DNA of 15,502 nt from Clostridiales bacterium (GTDB lineage: Bacteria; Bacillota; Clostridia; Lutisporales; Lutisporaceae): contig DUSG01000005.1 of assembly GCA_012842725.1 (NCBI GenBank), forward strand, positions 1-15,502. The letters are read 5' to 3'. Shown here piece by piece: positions 1 through 10,100 of this stretch; the stretch's first letter is position 1, and every line of letters begins with the position of its first letter. Position numbers and translations under genes: made by a program. Under the pieces are notes generated by a model. It ran no database searches, had not been told where the DNA came from, and saw only the letters and a list, made by a program, of their open reading frames with translations.

Positions 1-297
1 GCAGTTGCGAGGAGAGATATTGCCATAACCCATATTAAATCGTTTGCTTAGGTCTACACATTCACCTACATAAACTAATTGATCATCTGAATATATGCAA
101 TAGACGCCTTCTTTACCAGCCCAACAAGCAGGGATTTTAAACCCGCAAAACGGTCCTTTGCCGTTTTCATGCAATTCAACACTTTCCTTCCTTCTATACA
201 ACCCTTGCGGATAATATTCAATAATATTTCCATCGTCATCTGTTTCAGGCATTATGTCGCACACATATTTAAATTCATATTGATCTATCTTAAGCAT
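1..297 (-). CDS. GIY-YIG nuclease family protein, partial (cut by the left edge)
   Basis: Reading the minus strand from the ATG at 297 gives 99 open codons running off the window edge, so the C-terminus is missing. An AGGAG ribosome binding site lies 10 bases before the ATG. Residues 64-69 read GVYCIY and 75-80 read VYVGEC, the spacing expected of the GIY and YIG strands of a GIY-YIG nuclease. Arg86 follows in KRF, where the family keeps its catalytic arginine, and 90-99 read GYGNISPRNC. Residues 1-60 form an N-terminal extension with a DDDGN acidic patch. GIY-YIG enzymes cut DNA using these residues plus a later glutamate that lies outside the window. The gene starts 40 bases after the DUF262 stop, so the two are probably co-transcribed. 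The fold is fairly clear; activity and target are inferred. Confidence 0.8.
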   Translation of the reverse strand, partial: MLKIDQYEFKYVCDIMPETDDDGNIIEYYPQGLYRRKESVELHENGKGPFCGFKIPACWAGKEGVYCIYSDDQLVYVGECVDLSKRFNMGYGNISPRNC

Positions 298-337
298 TTA
301 TAGCTAACTCCTATTTTATTTGCTAATTCATTAGTAA

Positions 338-2239
338 TTAAAATCCTAAAAGTTTAATTTTGTCAGGTATTTCAATGTTCCACCTTTTCTCCATAAATTC
401 TAAAAGCTTCTTGCCCCTTTCAATTATTTCTTTCTCCGTCCATTCATTGTATTGTGCAACTTCTATTTCAGAATACGAACCGTTGAAATATCCTGTGTTA
501 CCATCTTTTTTCTTCGTATCAAAACCTTTATTTTGGAGTTGAGAATTTTTAGGTTTGGAAACAAGCAATAAATTACCAAGAGAATGTAAGAGGATTTGCT
601 TTTTCTCCTGGGTAATTTCTCCAAATCTTTGTTGCCAATATGGATCACTGTCATCTTGAGGATAAATATGTTCTATAGTCTCTTCTATTCTTTTTTGCTT
701 TATATTCCTCCAGTCTACTTTGCTGTCTCCTTTTGCCTGTTTTTGTAAATACAATTCGTATTCATATAAAAAATACTTTAATGCGTTCCAGCTGTAAAAT
801 CCTTTATATTTTCTAAATTGTTCATCTATATAGTCGTAGAATTTCTTTATATCATACCACCCTTCATTATCAACATCATCAGATAACGAATTTATCCTGT
901 CAATTACCGTCTTTATATCGACTTCTCCTTTATAATATTCTGAAGCTAAGCGGAAAAAATTGCTGTTTTGTGTATTAGATGGCCTTCTGGAAACTGAGAA
1001 AACTAAAAATACAAACCTTTCGCAAGCTTTTAATAATTCCAGCAAAATACCTTGCTTTTCTTTTTTAACAATTGCAGCCATAATAAGAGGTTTAAAGGCA
1101 CCAAACCCTAATCTTTCAAACTTTTGAAGCCATTCTATGACCTCTTCGTCAAAATTTGAACCTTGATACTCAGGATTGAACATATAAAACCAGGCTTTTA
1201 CACTTTCCGCAAGACTACTGATGTATTCCTCTATCTCTTTATAACCAACTGTATGTTTGGCATTCTGGCTTAATATATTTTTGCCTATAAAATATTCTTC
1301 CAAAAGAAACTTTGCATAGGCCTCTGCTTCTCTTCTTTCATATTTGAAATACATTATCCAATGGTTTTCTAAGAACTCATCATCATCTAAAGGGCTGTCT
1401 TTGTTTTTGCCAAGATATTCGTACACAGTCTTCCAAACTTCATTTATCTCCTTGCGTAGTTTATTCTTAATGTCTTCATTTTCGGGAATAATAGTAGATA
1501 AATAGATAAGTCTGTTCTTTAGCAGTTCAAGTTTTGACAAAGGCTTACCTCTGTTGTTCATTGTCTCAAAAGTCACAAATACATCTAATTCATCATCAAT
1601 CTCATACAAATTAAATTTTAGTCCGTTCACTATTTTCTTGAATAATTCTTCAATTTGTTCTTTTTCCATTTTGGTTATTTTCTCAATAAAGAATTCTTTT
1701 GCTTTCCTTAGATTCGCAGTATAGAGCGTTTCTTTTGGAACGTTATGCGAGGGAATCGACTCTTGTTCAAGTATTTCTGTCTTAAAAAACTCATCCGAAG
1801 GATCATCTTTTTCATAACCGAAAATATATGATTTATATTTTCCCCCAACTTCCTGATACAAATATTTAGCTTTATGATTTTTGACATAGTCATAATTGAT
1901 TAAATCATCGTCATTAAATTTAGATAAAATGACGTGAAGCAAAATAATAATTGTTGTCAACCTCTGCTGGCCGTCAATAATATAATACGCTTTAAAACCC
2001 TTATCAAAAAGCCATAGATCATCTTTCCACTTTTCCAAGTTGGTGGCATCTTTTTTATCAACTTCTTTTATTGTTAATAAACCTGTATAGTGAGATCTTC
2101 CTAATTTCAGATTTTCTAAGTCTTCCCAAAAATCCTCCAATTGCCTTTCTTGCCACGCATAACCTCTTTGATAGTCGGGTATCCTAAAAAAGCGATTGTT
2201 AAATATTTCTGCAAGTGTTACTAATGTGTTGCTCGGCAT
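338..2239 (-). CDS. DUF262-DUF1524 protein, GmrSD-like (type IV restriction-like)
   Basis: This is a 633-aa protein. The DUF262 (GmrS-like, ParB-related) half shows IPDYQRGYAW at 20-29, the DGQQRLTT motif at 89-96, and later FETMNNRGKPLS followed by LLKNRLI. The DUF1524 (GmrD-like HNH) end shows EHIYPQ at 523-528, LGN at 554-556 and an NS...F..K block at about 565-576. His524 and the asparagines are the expected metal-site residues. Characterised GmrSD relatives use NTP to cut modified phage DNA; whether this one does is inferred. A longer frame begins with TTG at 2266, but the AAAGGAGG ribosome binding site lies inside that extension, 11 bases before the ATG at 2237-2239, so I start there. 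A promoter-like sequence at 2337-2366 may drive it separately from the upstream nuclease gene, and GIY-YIG follows closely. Confidence 0.9.
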   Translation of the reverse strand: MPSNTLVTLAEIFNNRFFRIPDYQRGYAWQERQLEDFWEDLENLKLGRSHYTGLLTIKEVDKKDATNLEKWKDDLWLFDKGFKAYYIIDGQQRLTTIIILLHVILSKFNDDDLINYDYVKNHKAKYLYQEVGGKYKSYIFGYEKDDPSDEFFKTEILEQESIPSHNVPKETLYTANLRKAKEFFIEKITKMEKEQIEELFKKIVNGLKFNLYEIDDELDVFVTFETMNNRGKPLSKLELLKNRLIYLSTIIPENEDIKNKLRKEINEVWKTVYEYLGKNKDSPLDDDEFLENHWIMYFKYERREAEAYAKFLLEEYFIGKNILSQNAKHTVGYKEIEEYISSLAESVKAWFYMFNPEYQGSNFDEEVIEWLQKFERLGFGAFKPLIMAAIVKKEKQGILLELLKACERFVFLVFSVSRRPSNTQNSNFFRLASEYYKGEVDIKTVIDRINSLSDDVDNEGWYDIKKFYDYIDEQFRKYKGFYSWNALKYFLYEYELYLQKQAKGDSKVDWRNIKQKRIEETIEHIYPQDDSDPYWQQRFGEITQEKKQILLHSLGNLLLVSKPKNSQLQNKGFDTKKKDGNTGYFNGSYSEIEVAQYNEWTEKEIIERGKKLLEFMEKRWNIEIPDKIKLLGF

Positions 2240-2336
2240 TACTATTATATCCTCCTTTCTCTTCAAATTTATGAATCTTCCCTTTCAAAACTAAATAATC
2301 TTACCCTGCTCTAATTTACAATGTGCTATTTCATTT

Positions 2337-2366
2337 ATTGTAAGCTTTAGCCAAACCAACGGTCAA
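2337..2366 (-). promoter_or_regulatory. putative sigma-70-type promoter for the DUF262/GIY-YIG pair
   Basis: On the minus strand TTGACC (2361-2366) and TACAAT (2337-2342) are separated by 18 bases. Each hexamer matches five of six consensus positions. Transcription would begin near 2330, leaving a leader of about 90 bases before the ATG at 2239. It sits in the 130-base gap after the OLD-like gene, so the last two genes could be expressed apart from the rest. Identified by eye only. Confidence 0.5.
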
Positions 2367-2369
2367 TAT

Positions 2370-4340
2370 TCAATCCCTAACACATTCTTGTTTACACCCA
2401 TCTGATGTTTCAGATGCGCGAAAGATTCTGTCAAGAAATTCCTTTATTTCACCAACATTAAATATGCTGGAAATTTTACATCCCTTATTCAATATAGAAT
2501 TTATTTCAAAAATTTTTTCTAACGATAATTTATTTGTTTCGCTAACTAATTGGAAGTCTTTATTAAAAAAGCTTTCAATATCACCAGACAGAATGCATAT
2601 ACCTTTCGTTCTTAATGTCCTTATAATGGCTTCTAATCTGTTAAACTTTTCCTCACCTCTAAAATCTTCTATGCTTTTTGCTGTATAAAACTTCTCTTCA
2701 TAATTTTGCTTTATAATATTTCTAATTTTTGACACTAACCCAAATATCTTTTTTCCTTCTTCTCCAAAACGACTAATAAAGAAAGTTTCTCCTAAATTTT
2801 CAATACTCTCATGGCATTTAGCACCCTCATACTTTCTAACCTTCTCTACATCTCTATCCCTTAAAAAATAATCAAAATCAGCCACGATATAAGTATCAAT
2901 TCCTAATTTCAAAGTTAAGTTGACAAATTTACTTATATTATCCTTGCCTCCAACGCTTATAATTGAGATGTTTTCTTCATTAAGTTTATTACCGTAAAAT
3001 TCCTCTGCAATCCATTTAATTATGTAGTTATCATATCCTTCACAAATAATTACTTTATCTGCAAAAAATACCTCATTTTGATTGTTATCAACCAATACAT
3101 CTTTAAATTTTTCTATATTTAATTGATGTATAACAGTTTTCCCTTCATTTTTTCTTGCAAGAATTATAATCATATTGGGTTCTATTGTTTTTAAAAATTC
3201 TGGACTATGTGTAGTAATTATAACCTGGTTTTTGCCCTCATTTAAAAACTCGTCCAGCTTGTAATTAATAGTTCTGCAGGCATGGGGGTGTAAATAAAGT
3301 TCTGGTTCTTCTAAACATAGTAAAGCAGATGATTTTGTGTTAACATAATTTATATAATAGCTAAACAAACCTATAATCGTAGCACTTTGGATGCCCGAGC
3401 CTTTATCTGTAATTAATGATTTGTATCCATCATCGATATATATAACTACATTCTTATAAATATCTGGTTTTTCGTCGGCACTGAACTGAAATAATATCTC
3501 AGTTCCAGGGAAGGCTACATTGAAGGAACCACTGCTAATTTTCTGTTTTACATCACTAAATACTTCATCAGCAATTTCTTTAATTCGTAAAAAAGCTTTC
3601 TTCAGCTCATCATCTTTATTTTGGTTTTTAGTTAGATGTCGTAATAGTTTCCCATACCAGTTCCACTTACTAATTCTTAATTGTACCGTTGGATCCCTGA
3701 AAGAGGGTATTATTGCACTTTGAAGAAATTCATTGCGAATTGGTGCTGAAAATGCCATTGTCCAATTTGAATTTTCATCTTCTCTATAAAAAAATCGCAA
3801 CTCCTTCTTTACATCTCCATCTTCATTCCTATATGCTTTCAAAACAAATGCAAATATATATTTATTTTCAAATTTCTCTATAACCTGGTCAATGTTTTTC
3901 TTTGGATTTATATACTGTTTTTCCTCATATCTTAACTCATCAGGATTTATTAAAAACTCATTTTCGAAACAATTTTTTATAGCGTCCTTATCTATCGATC
4001 GTGAATACTTATAAAACCCCGAGCACTCAAGCATCATATCATAAGGAATATCTTCTCCTTCATCTCGCCTCAATTCACAATAAATAAAAATATCATTAGT
4101 AATTACAATTTCCTCCTTCACTCCATCCCTGATTTTATATGTGAAAAAATCTCTCTCTGTTATATTCTCATTTTTCACATATGCTGGATTACTTTCTCCT
4201 AAAACTAAATCTATTGCTTTAATAATATTACTTTTTCCACAATTGTTTTTTCCAACAATAATGTTTTTCCCTTTGGCAAAAGTTATATCTACATATTCAA
4301 TGCTTCTAAAATTTTTAATAATCACCCTATGTAAATACAC
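2370..4340 (-). CDS. OLD-family ATP-dependent endonuclease (AAA ATPase-TOPRIM)
   Basis: This is a 656-aa protein with an ABC/SMC-like ATPase and a TOPRIM nuclease domain, the layout of the overcoming-lysogenization-defect family. Walker A is GKNNCGKS at 30-37, a signature-like GSGIQS is at 314-319, Walker B is LLCLEEPE at 340-347, and the switch histidine lies in TTHSPE at 376-381. TOPRIM residues are Glu434 in ICEG and Asp488/Asp490 in ADFD. The start is GTG at 4340, with GGAG nine bases before it. Relatives nick or cut DNA; GajA of Gabija is one, but its usual UvrD-like helicase partner is absent. The nearest helicase is the PLD-SNF2 protein encoded 79 bases upstream. Residues 510-656 show no motif I know. 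Family assignment is strong; whether it works with its neighbours is inferred. Confidence 0.88.
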   Translation of the reverse strand: MYLHRVIIKNFRSIEYVDITFAKGKNIIVGKNNCGKSNIIKAIDLVLGESNPAYVKNENITERDFFTYKIRDGVKEEIVITNDIFIYCELRRDEGEDIPYDMMLECSGFYKYSRSIDKDAIKNCFENEFLINPDELRYEEKQYINPKKNIDQVIEKFENKYIFAFVLKAYRNEDGDVKKELRFFYREDENSNWTMAFSAPIRNEFLQSAIIPSFRDPTVQLRISKWNWYGKLLRHLTKNQNKDDELKKAFLRIKEIADEVFSDVKQKISSGSFNVAFPGTEILFQFSADEKPDIYKNVVIYIDDGYKSLITDKGSGIQSATIIGLFSYYINYVNTKSSALLCLEEPELYLHPHACRTINYKLDEFLNEGKNQVIITTHSPEFLKTIEPNMIIILARKNEGKTVIHQLNIEKFKDVLVDNNQNEVFFADKVIICEGYDNYIIKWIAEEFYGNKLNEENISIISVGGKDNISKFVNLTLKLGIDTYIVADFDYFLRDRDVEKVRKYEGAKCHESIENLGETFFISRFGEEGKKIFGLVSKIRNIIKQNYEEKFYTAKSIEDFRGEEKFNRLEAIIRTLRTKGICILSGDIESFFNKDFQLVSETNKLSLEKIFEINSILNKGCKISSIFNVGEIKEFLDRIFRASETSDGCKQECVRD

Positions 4341-4419
4341 TTTTTCTCACTCCACTTAAAAACTTCCCTTAATAAATCAATAAGGCGTTCTATAACCCCA
4401 GCAAATGTAATAGCACGAT

Positions 4420-7131
4420 TTATATTAATTTATTTGCCCCAGGCCATGGCTTAATGAGATGTCCTATCCTTTCTTCATCATTAAGAACAACATTAATATT
4501 TTCCCAATCTACTTTCGCCACATGGTTACGATATTTAATATCAAAAGGATGTTCTTCATTTCTTATCTCTTCATCTTCAATCACATCTCTTATTCTCTCA
4601 TCGCCCAGCACGGGTATAATTGGCCCAATCATTCCTTCTGTATGTTCTATACGCCTTTTTAAGACGCTATGAACATATTCTTCAACAGAACCACGATAAA
4701 ACAAATTATATACATACACCTCGTTATATACCTGTCCATGGCGGCGGATACGTCCTATTCTTTGCTGCAATCTTACAGGGTTCCAAGGCAAGTCAACATT
4801 AATCAATGTTCCAAGAGCTTGAAGATTCAAACCTTCTCCTGCAGCATCCGTTCCAATCAAAACTTTTATTTTTTTATTAAGAACAAGTTCTTTAACATCT
4901 TCACGTGGCATCACAATTAGTTTTCCTTTTTTGTAAATGCCCGAACTGTTGCCAGCTCCTGCATAAAGCCCTACTTCTAAATTTGATATATCATTAGAAA
5001 GTTTTTCAGCTATCCACTGAGCTGTATCAAAGTATTCAGAAAATATTACACACCCACGTTCTATCCACTTCACTTTTAAAAGTATATCTTTGATTTTATT
5101 GTACTTTGGATCTTCCTCTTGATTATTGCTGAGAATGTCAATGATATTTAATAAACATTCCAATTCTTTCGCATGGCCAAGATCAAAGGTTGTTAATTCT
5201 TCGTCTTCAATTTCTTCTAATTCTTCCTCGGTTAATATAGATTCATCAATTGCTCTTTTTTCAAATATAGCACGTGCTGTTTTTAAACCCGCCCTCATTG
5301 AACTTCCTATTCTCCTTAGAAGTAATGTCTTATAAAATCCTTTAGCTCCTCTTTGCTTTAATAACTTTGTGAATTCTAACGCCTCATCATACGCCTTTTG
5401 CATCCTCCAGGATAACGACAGACCCTTTTCTTGCCCTTCCCCAAATACAATATCAATTTTTTCCAGGTATGGTTTGCCTGTTTCTGGATCTTTTAATTCT
5501 TCAAGAATTGCCCGTCTTCGCCTCACTATAAATCTTATAAATGGATTATATTTTCTAAAAAAGTCTCCTCTAACTAAATTATCAACAATATCTTTTCCGT
5601 GACGCGACAAATCTTCATAGCTCATAGCTGTTCTTGTCTCGTTTCCTCTCATTCCTAAAAGCATCCTTAATTCTCCAAACAAAGAATTCATACTCTTATC
5701 ATCACTGTCTTCATCTTCCTGGGGCAGAGGGTCTTTTATCCATTGCCATGCTTCACTGCCACGCGGCGATTCTTTTTCACCACAACTATACGCTATTCCG
5801 TCCAAATGTCTCAACCGCCATTGACTTATTTCTGATCCAAGTATTCGTTCGCTTCCTTTAGCTAAAATATATAATAAGTCCCAGCCTTCAACAGGATGAA
5901 GTTGGATAGGGGTTGCTGTTGCTAATATCATTGTCTTTGTTTTTGGAGAAATTTCTAATAAAAACTTCATTAAATTATTAGGATCGGGGCTTTCTTCTGG
6001 CTTATTTAGATTTTTTCTGCGTGCCCTGTGGGCTTCATCGACCAACACGCATTCGTATTCAAGATCGAGTAAGGGTTCAATTGCCCGCGAATACCTTTTT
6101 ATTAAACCATGAGAAATAATTGCTATTCTCCTCGGACATTGGAGAATTGCTGGCAGATCGTTGCTGGGTTTAATTTCCCGTTTATCTTCAAGCACCCACT
6201 TATTGCCGTCAAATACGGCTGATGGAATGCCAAATGTATTTTTTAACTCCTCCTGCCACTGAGAAACAAGCGTTTTAGGAACTATTACAAGCACGGGCTT
6301 ATCACTGTATAATGCTGCCAGTTCGGCTATCAAAGCCAACTGAGCAGTTTTGCCCAAACCTACTTCGTCGGCAAGAATATAACGCGCTCCACCTTTTTTT
6401 ACATGTTCCTCAAACACCATTTTTACAAAATATTTTTGATGATTCCAAAGCTCAAAGCCATCATTATAAAAAGGGGATTCTACGACAACTGAGGCAGGAT
6501 CTGGATTTTTCCTCCATTCCTCTAATGAAATTACTCGCCTTTGAGCTATCCTGCCTATGTCTTCTATAATAGCATCACAAAGTTCAAGCGCGTATGGATT
6601 ATTCCAGAAAAAGTCAAACTCCTCCTGCACCCATTTAACACTTTTTTCTGAATCGTCTGTCCATAACATTTCATAGTTTTCTGCCCATGCAGCACGCGTT
6701 TCGTTAACACTTCCTATAAATGCCACTTTACTTCCATCATGCCTTGTTATTATCCCTGCCTTCGCATGAACTAAACCATATACATCGTCAGGCATTACCT
6801 TCACTTGCATCTTTCCACTTTTCAAAAGGTCATACAGTTTCTTGAACCTTTCCTGGCAAAAAATCGCCTTTTCTTCTGGCCTCGAATGTCTCCATTCCCT
6901 CATCAATTTGCGCTTTACCATTTTAGCAACTTCTACATCTTCTTTTTCCACCTTTGAGTTGCATACCACTCTAATTTGTCCATCAACACTTTCTATTGCC
7001 TCGCCTGCCACTTCCAAAACAGATGAGCAAAAGTACCCTGCAAGTCTGTCGTAACCTTGGGCATTTTTGAGACACGGATTCAAGAATTCCTCTAAAAGGT
7101 TGTTTCGGCGCGAAGAATAGTGATTCAACAT
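4420..7131 (-). CDS. SNF2-family helicase with N-terminal phospholipase-D domain
   Basis: Counting from the ATG at 7131, this is 903 aa. Residues 1-200 carry one PLD-type active site: His122 and Lys124 in VHAKAG, then GSVNE at 140-144. The SNF2/superfamily-2 motor follows: DEVGLGKT (255-262), DEAH (365-368), ATATP (404-408), TDAAGEGLNLQ (761-771) and QQRIGRIRRHGQ (789-800). Such proteins move along or remodel duplex DNA using ATP; the PLD part may cut it. The region at 470-690 contains acidic stretches. The frame is open to a TTG at 7188, two bases after the methylase stop, but the extra 19 residues are encoded by a GC-rich hairpin (7137-7175) and do not resemble a family N-terminus. Neither start has a convincing ribosome binding site, so the start is uncertain. 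It is probably co-transcribed with the methylase. Confidence 0.9.
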   Translation of the reverse strand: MLNHYSSRRNNLLEEFLNPCLKNAQGYDRLAGYFCSSVLEVAGEAIESVDGQIRVVCNSKVEKEDVEVAKMVKRKLMREWRHSRPEEKAIFCQERFKKLYDLLKSGKMQVKVMPDDVYGLVHAKAGIITRHDGSKVAFIGSVNETRAAWAENYEMLWTDDSEKSVKWVQEEFDFFWNNPYALELCDAIIEDIGRIAQRRVISLEEWRKNPDPASVVVESPFYNDGFELWNHQKYFVKMVFEEHVKKGGARYILADEVGLGKTAQLALIAELAALYSDKPVLVIVPKTLVSQWQEELKNTFGIPSAVFDGNKWVLEDKREIKPSNDLPAILQCPRRIAIISHGLIKRYSRAIEPLLDLEYECVLVDEAHRARRKNLNKPEESPDPNNLMKFLLEISPKTKTMILATATPIQLHPVEGWDLLYILAKGSERILGSEISQWRLRHLDGIAYSCGEKESPRGSEAWQWIKDPLPQEDEDSDDKSMNSLFGELRMLLGMRGNETRTAMSYEDLSRHGKDIVDNLVRGDFFRKYNPFIRFIVRRRRAILEELKDPETGKPYLEKIDIVFGEGQEKGLSLSWRMQKAYDEALEFTKLLKQRGAKGFYKTLLLRRIGSSMRAGLKTARAIFEKRAIDESILTEEELEEIEDEELTTFDLGHAKELECLLNIIDILSNNQEEDPKYNKIKDILLKVKWIERGCVIFSEYFDTAQWIAEKLSNDISNLEVGLYAGAGNSSGIYKKGKLIVMPREDVKELVLNKKIKVLIGTDAAGEGLNLQALGTLINVDLPWNPVRLQQRIGRIRRHGQVYNEVYVYNLFYRGSVEEYVHSVLKRRIEHTEGMIGPIIPVLGDERIRDVIEDEEIRNEEHPFDIKYRNHVAKVDWENINVVLNDEERIGHLIKPWPGANKLI

Positions 7132-7136
7132 AATCA

Positions 7137-7175
7137 GGCGGGGACAACCCAAAAGCCGTGGTGTCCCCTTTCGCC
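7137..7175. repeat. GC-rich REP-like hairpin at the 5' end of the helicase gene
   Basis: GGGGACA (7140-7146) pairs perfectly with TGTCCCC (7162-7168). Inner CC/GG pairs are possible across a bulge, and GGCG/CGCC outside (7137-7140 and 7172-7175) offer alternative pairing. It is much richer in G and C than its surroundings and lies between the methylase stop and the helicase ATG. The AAAGGGGACA...TGTCCCC form resembles mobile REP-type palindromes that I recall from many bacterial genomes. That identity is an inference; the hairpin itself is visible. Confidence 0.55.
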
Positions 7176-7190
7176 CCCTTTCAAGCAAAG

Positions 7191-10100
7191 TTACATTCTA
7201 TCATTTACAACCCTTTCCAACAAGTAGCGTGCTATTCTTGAATCTTCTATCCATTGAGGTAACATACTAAGGTTTGAGATATATTTCAGCAGTATCTCCA
7301 CCTTTTGTTTTCTATGCCAGTATTCACTGCCAAGCTTGTTCTTTAGCCACTCATGAGCAATACCAATCGCTGCAGTTTCATCACCTGTTTCTTTTGTTTT
7401 CTCCTGCGCTACGTTGATTGCAGCAAGTATGTATCTCAAGATTGTATTACTAAACCCGTGCTGAGTTTCTAAAATAGTCATCCTAAATTCTGTTGCCGTT
7501 TTTACTCGTGCCCTATTTACCCTGTTTTCTCCAAGCAAATCATTATAATCCAGTATGCCCAGCCCTCTAGCCGCATCCTGGTATAACTTTATTTTCCTTT
7601 CTCCTTCCTTCTCAAACTCAAGGCCGCGAATGTAATACTTCTCGTAATTGTTCAAGCTTGCCCACACTTCCTTAATGCTTTCAATATTGTAACCCGATTC
7701 TTTAAATCCTTGAGGCAGGATAATGCTACTCGCATATGAGCGCATGTCTTCCAGAAATTCTGCTATTTTTTCTTCTGATTCGCTAATATCATATGCAGTC
7801 AGCACCCTCAATGCCGCATAATAACCTGCAAGCTCTAAATCTGCTGAAGTAAAAATTTTATTTCCTTTAAGTCCTTTTTCGACCTCCATCATATAGTTGA
7901 TCTGTTTCTCTACTTCGCTTTTTACAATGCCACGAAGTTGCCTCAGGAACGCTCTTTGCCTTTTATAAGTTGAATCTTTTTTGAGAATTATTGCCACTGT
8001 TGACTGAACGTAATTGCCCTCATCAATCCCTGCTGATTCCGTTTCAGTAGCAACAGACCACGCATTCATAATCCTTAAGCCTGTTGTGAGCAGAATCTGG
8101 ACAAGGTTAGCAAACACCTTTGCGTCCTGATGCGTGAACATTATTATAACATAACCGCCTTCAGGTGTATGTTCAGCTATATTCTTGAAAGCCTCCGTCA
8201 TGGCAAGCTTAAATTGGTCATCCGACCCTTTTATTGCCAACGCCCTTTTACTGTCCGTATACCACTCAGGAAAAACTTCTTTTAAAAATTTCCTGTCCCA
8301 TGCTAAAAAGAACTCCGAAAGCTCGTGGTAGTTGACCGCATCGGCATATGGCGGGTCAGTGAGCCAGATGTGACATGGGTGTTTTATATCGCGGGCATCA
8401 GAAGTTGATATTATTAATGTGTTATTTACATTCAAAGAACGACTTATCTCAATACAAATATTCTCTTCTAGATAAGACAAAGCTCTACATGAATAGTCAT
8501 ACACAGTATTTAACGCTTGGTTATAAAAAGTATCCTGGACTTTTTCATAACTTTTATGCCAACGAGAAAGTTTAGAATTAAAATTACAGCACCTATTCAC
8601 CCCCAGCAGCCCCACAATTTTTTCCTCTTTTGCCTTTGCCTCTTTGTCAATCAGCTCCATCAAAAGCCCGTGTAAAAGGAGCTGGCGGGGGTTGAAAAGC
8701 TGATGCCAGTATGCCCAGCCTCTTGTTCTTATAGGCTCGTTAGTTTTTTCCCCCTCTTCAATCACATCGCTTGGAATATACCCTTTTTGCTGCCATCTAT
8801 CAAATCTTTCTCTCAAAAGTTCGATTACCTTCTTTTCTCTCTTTAAATCCTCTTCGTCTGGGGCTTTGTAATACCTGTTGCCTTCTTTATCTTCGTATCT
8901 TATACAGTACAGCCTCTCTTGAAAAACATCATCTTCTCTTGGTATGAACTCATTTTTCTCCCAACGCCTTAGTCCCCAGATAATATTGCCATTTTCGTCT
9001 CTCTTGTCTCTTCTCACAACCGACATAGGTATGCTGTTTTTACAGTGCGGGCACAGGAGATTACTATCCACTACAGTGCCTCTTTTGGCTTTTTCCATCT
9101 CTTCAGCGCTTGCGTTCATTTTTATCTCTATGTCAAAGCTTTTGTTTTCATCATTTTCTTTTAAAACAGCTATGGTTCTTGTCTTTTTCCCAATTACCCA
9201 TGACGGTGCAAGAGGTACTTTCCACCCACACTCAGGACAAACTGTCTCTGCACAGTAAAGATAAGCATTGGCCCTGTGTCCTTTTAAGTTATGTTCTATC
9301 CCCCACTCTGTTATTTGCTTATCCGCAAGTTCAAATACCCTTTTCTGAAATGCTTTTAACTCATCTATTTTTTCTTCGGGCAAACTTAAAAGGTTTAAAG
9401 CCGACCATGTTAAGAGCATTGCAATGGGGTTTAAATCAGAAGCATACACATTAAAACCTAATCTTGCTGCCTCAAACGGTATATTACCTCCGCCACAAAA
9501 AGGATCGCCCACTGTTGGAATCTGTCCAAAACGCCTTTCTCCTAACTCTTTTACAAGTTCCTGATATGAATGTGCATTTGTCCCCAAATACTGGTTTATC
9601 TCTTCCCATGTCTCTTCTGAAAGGTTGTCAAGTTTGTCCAAACCCATACAGTAATTTAATTTTAAATCATAAGGCAACCTTTTAAATATCAGTAACTCAA
9701 GCTCTTTTTTCTCTTGGGTTGAGAGGTTTTTAAAAGATATCCTTAAATATTCTTTTTTTTCTTCATCAGTAGCATATTTAAAGGCCACATCAGCAGGCAA
9801 TGTATCAGGGGTGTAATTATTTTTCTCCATTCGTCTTATTATCTCTCTCTTAAATTTATCAAGCTCTGGGCCATTTATTTTATAATCAACAACCGCACCG
9901 TACCTTCCTTTTTCTTCTTCAGTCATGTATTCATATTTGACCAAAGGTTCTATGTTTTTATTTTTTCGCCTTAATAACTCTCTTTCTGATAAACCCAGTA
10001 ATTTCATGTAGATTTCTGTATCTTTTTCAATATTTCCTGAAGCAGGAAGCAGACTGCCTAACAAGAGAGCACGTACATATACAAGAGGCTTTCTGCCCCA

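Noticed and set aside
2240..2266. TTG-started N-terminal extension of the DUF262 protein
   Set aside because: The AAAGGAGG ribosome binding site falls inside the extension and points to the ATG at 2239.
2370..4340. Gabija
   Set aside because: The OLD-like protein is present, but no adjacent UvrD/GajB-type helicase gene is found.
4454..9685. Many plus-strand reading frames of 60-114 codons opposite the helicase, methylase and other large genes
   Set aside because: They lie antisense to long genes with clear domain motifs, have no family resemblance and no consistent ribosome binding sites; they are shadows.
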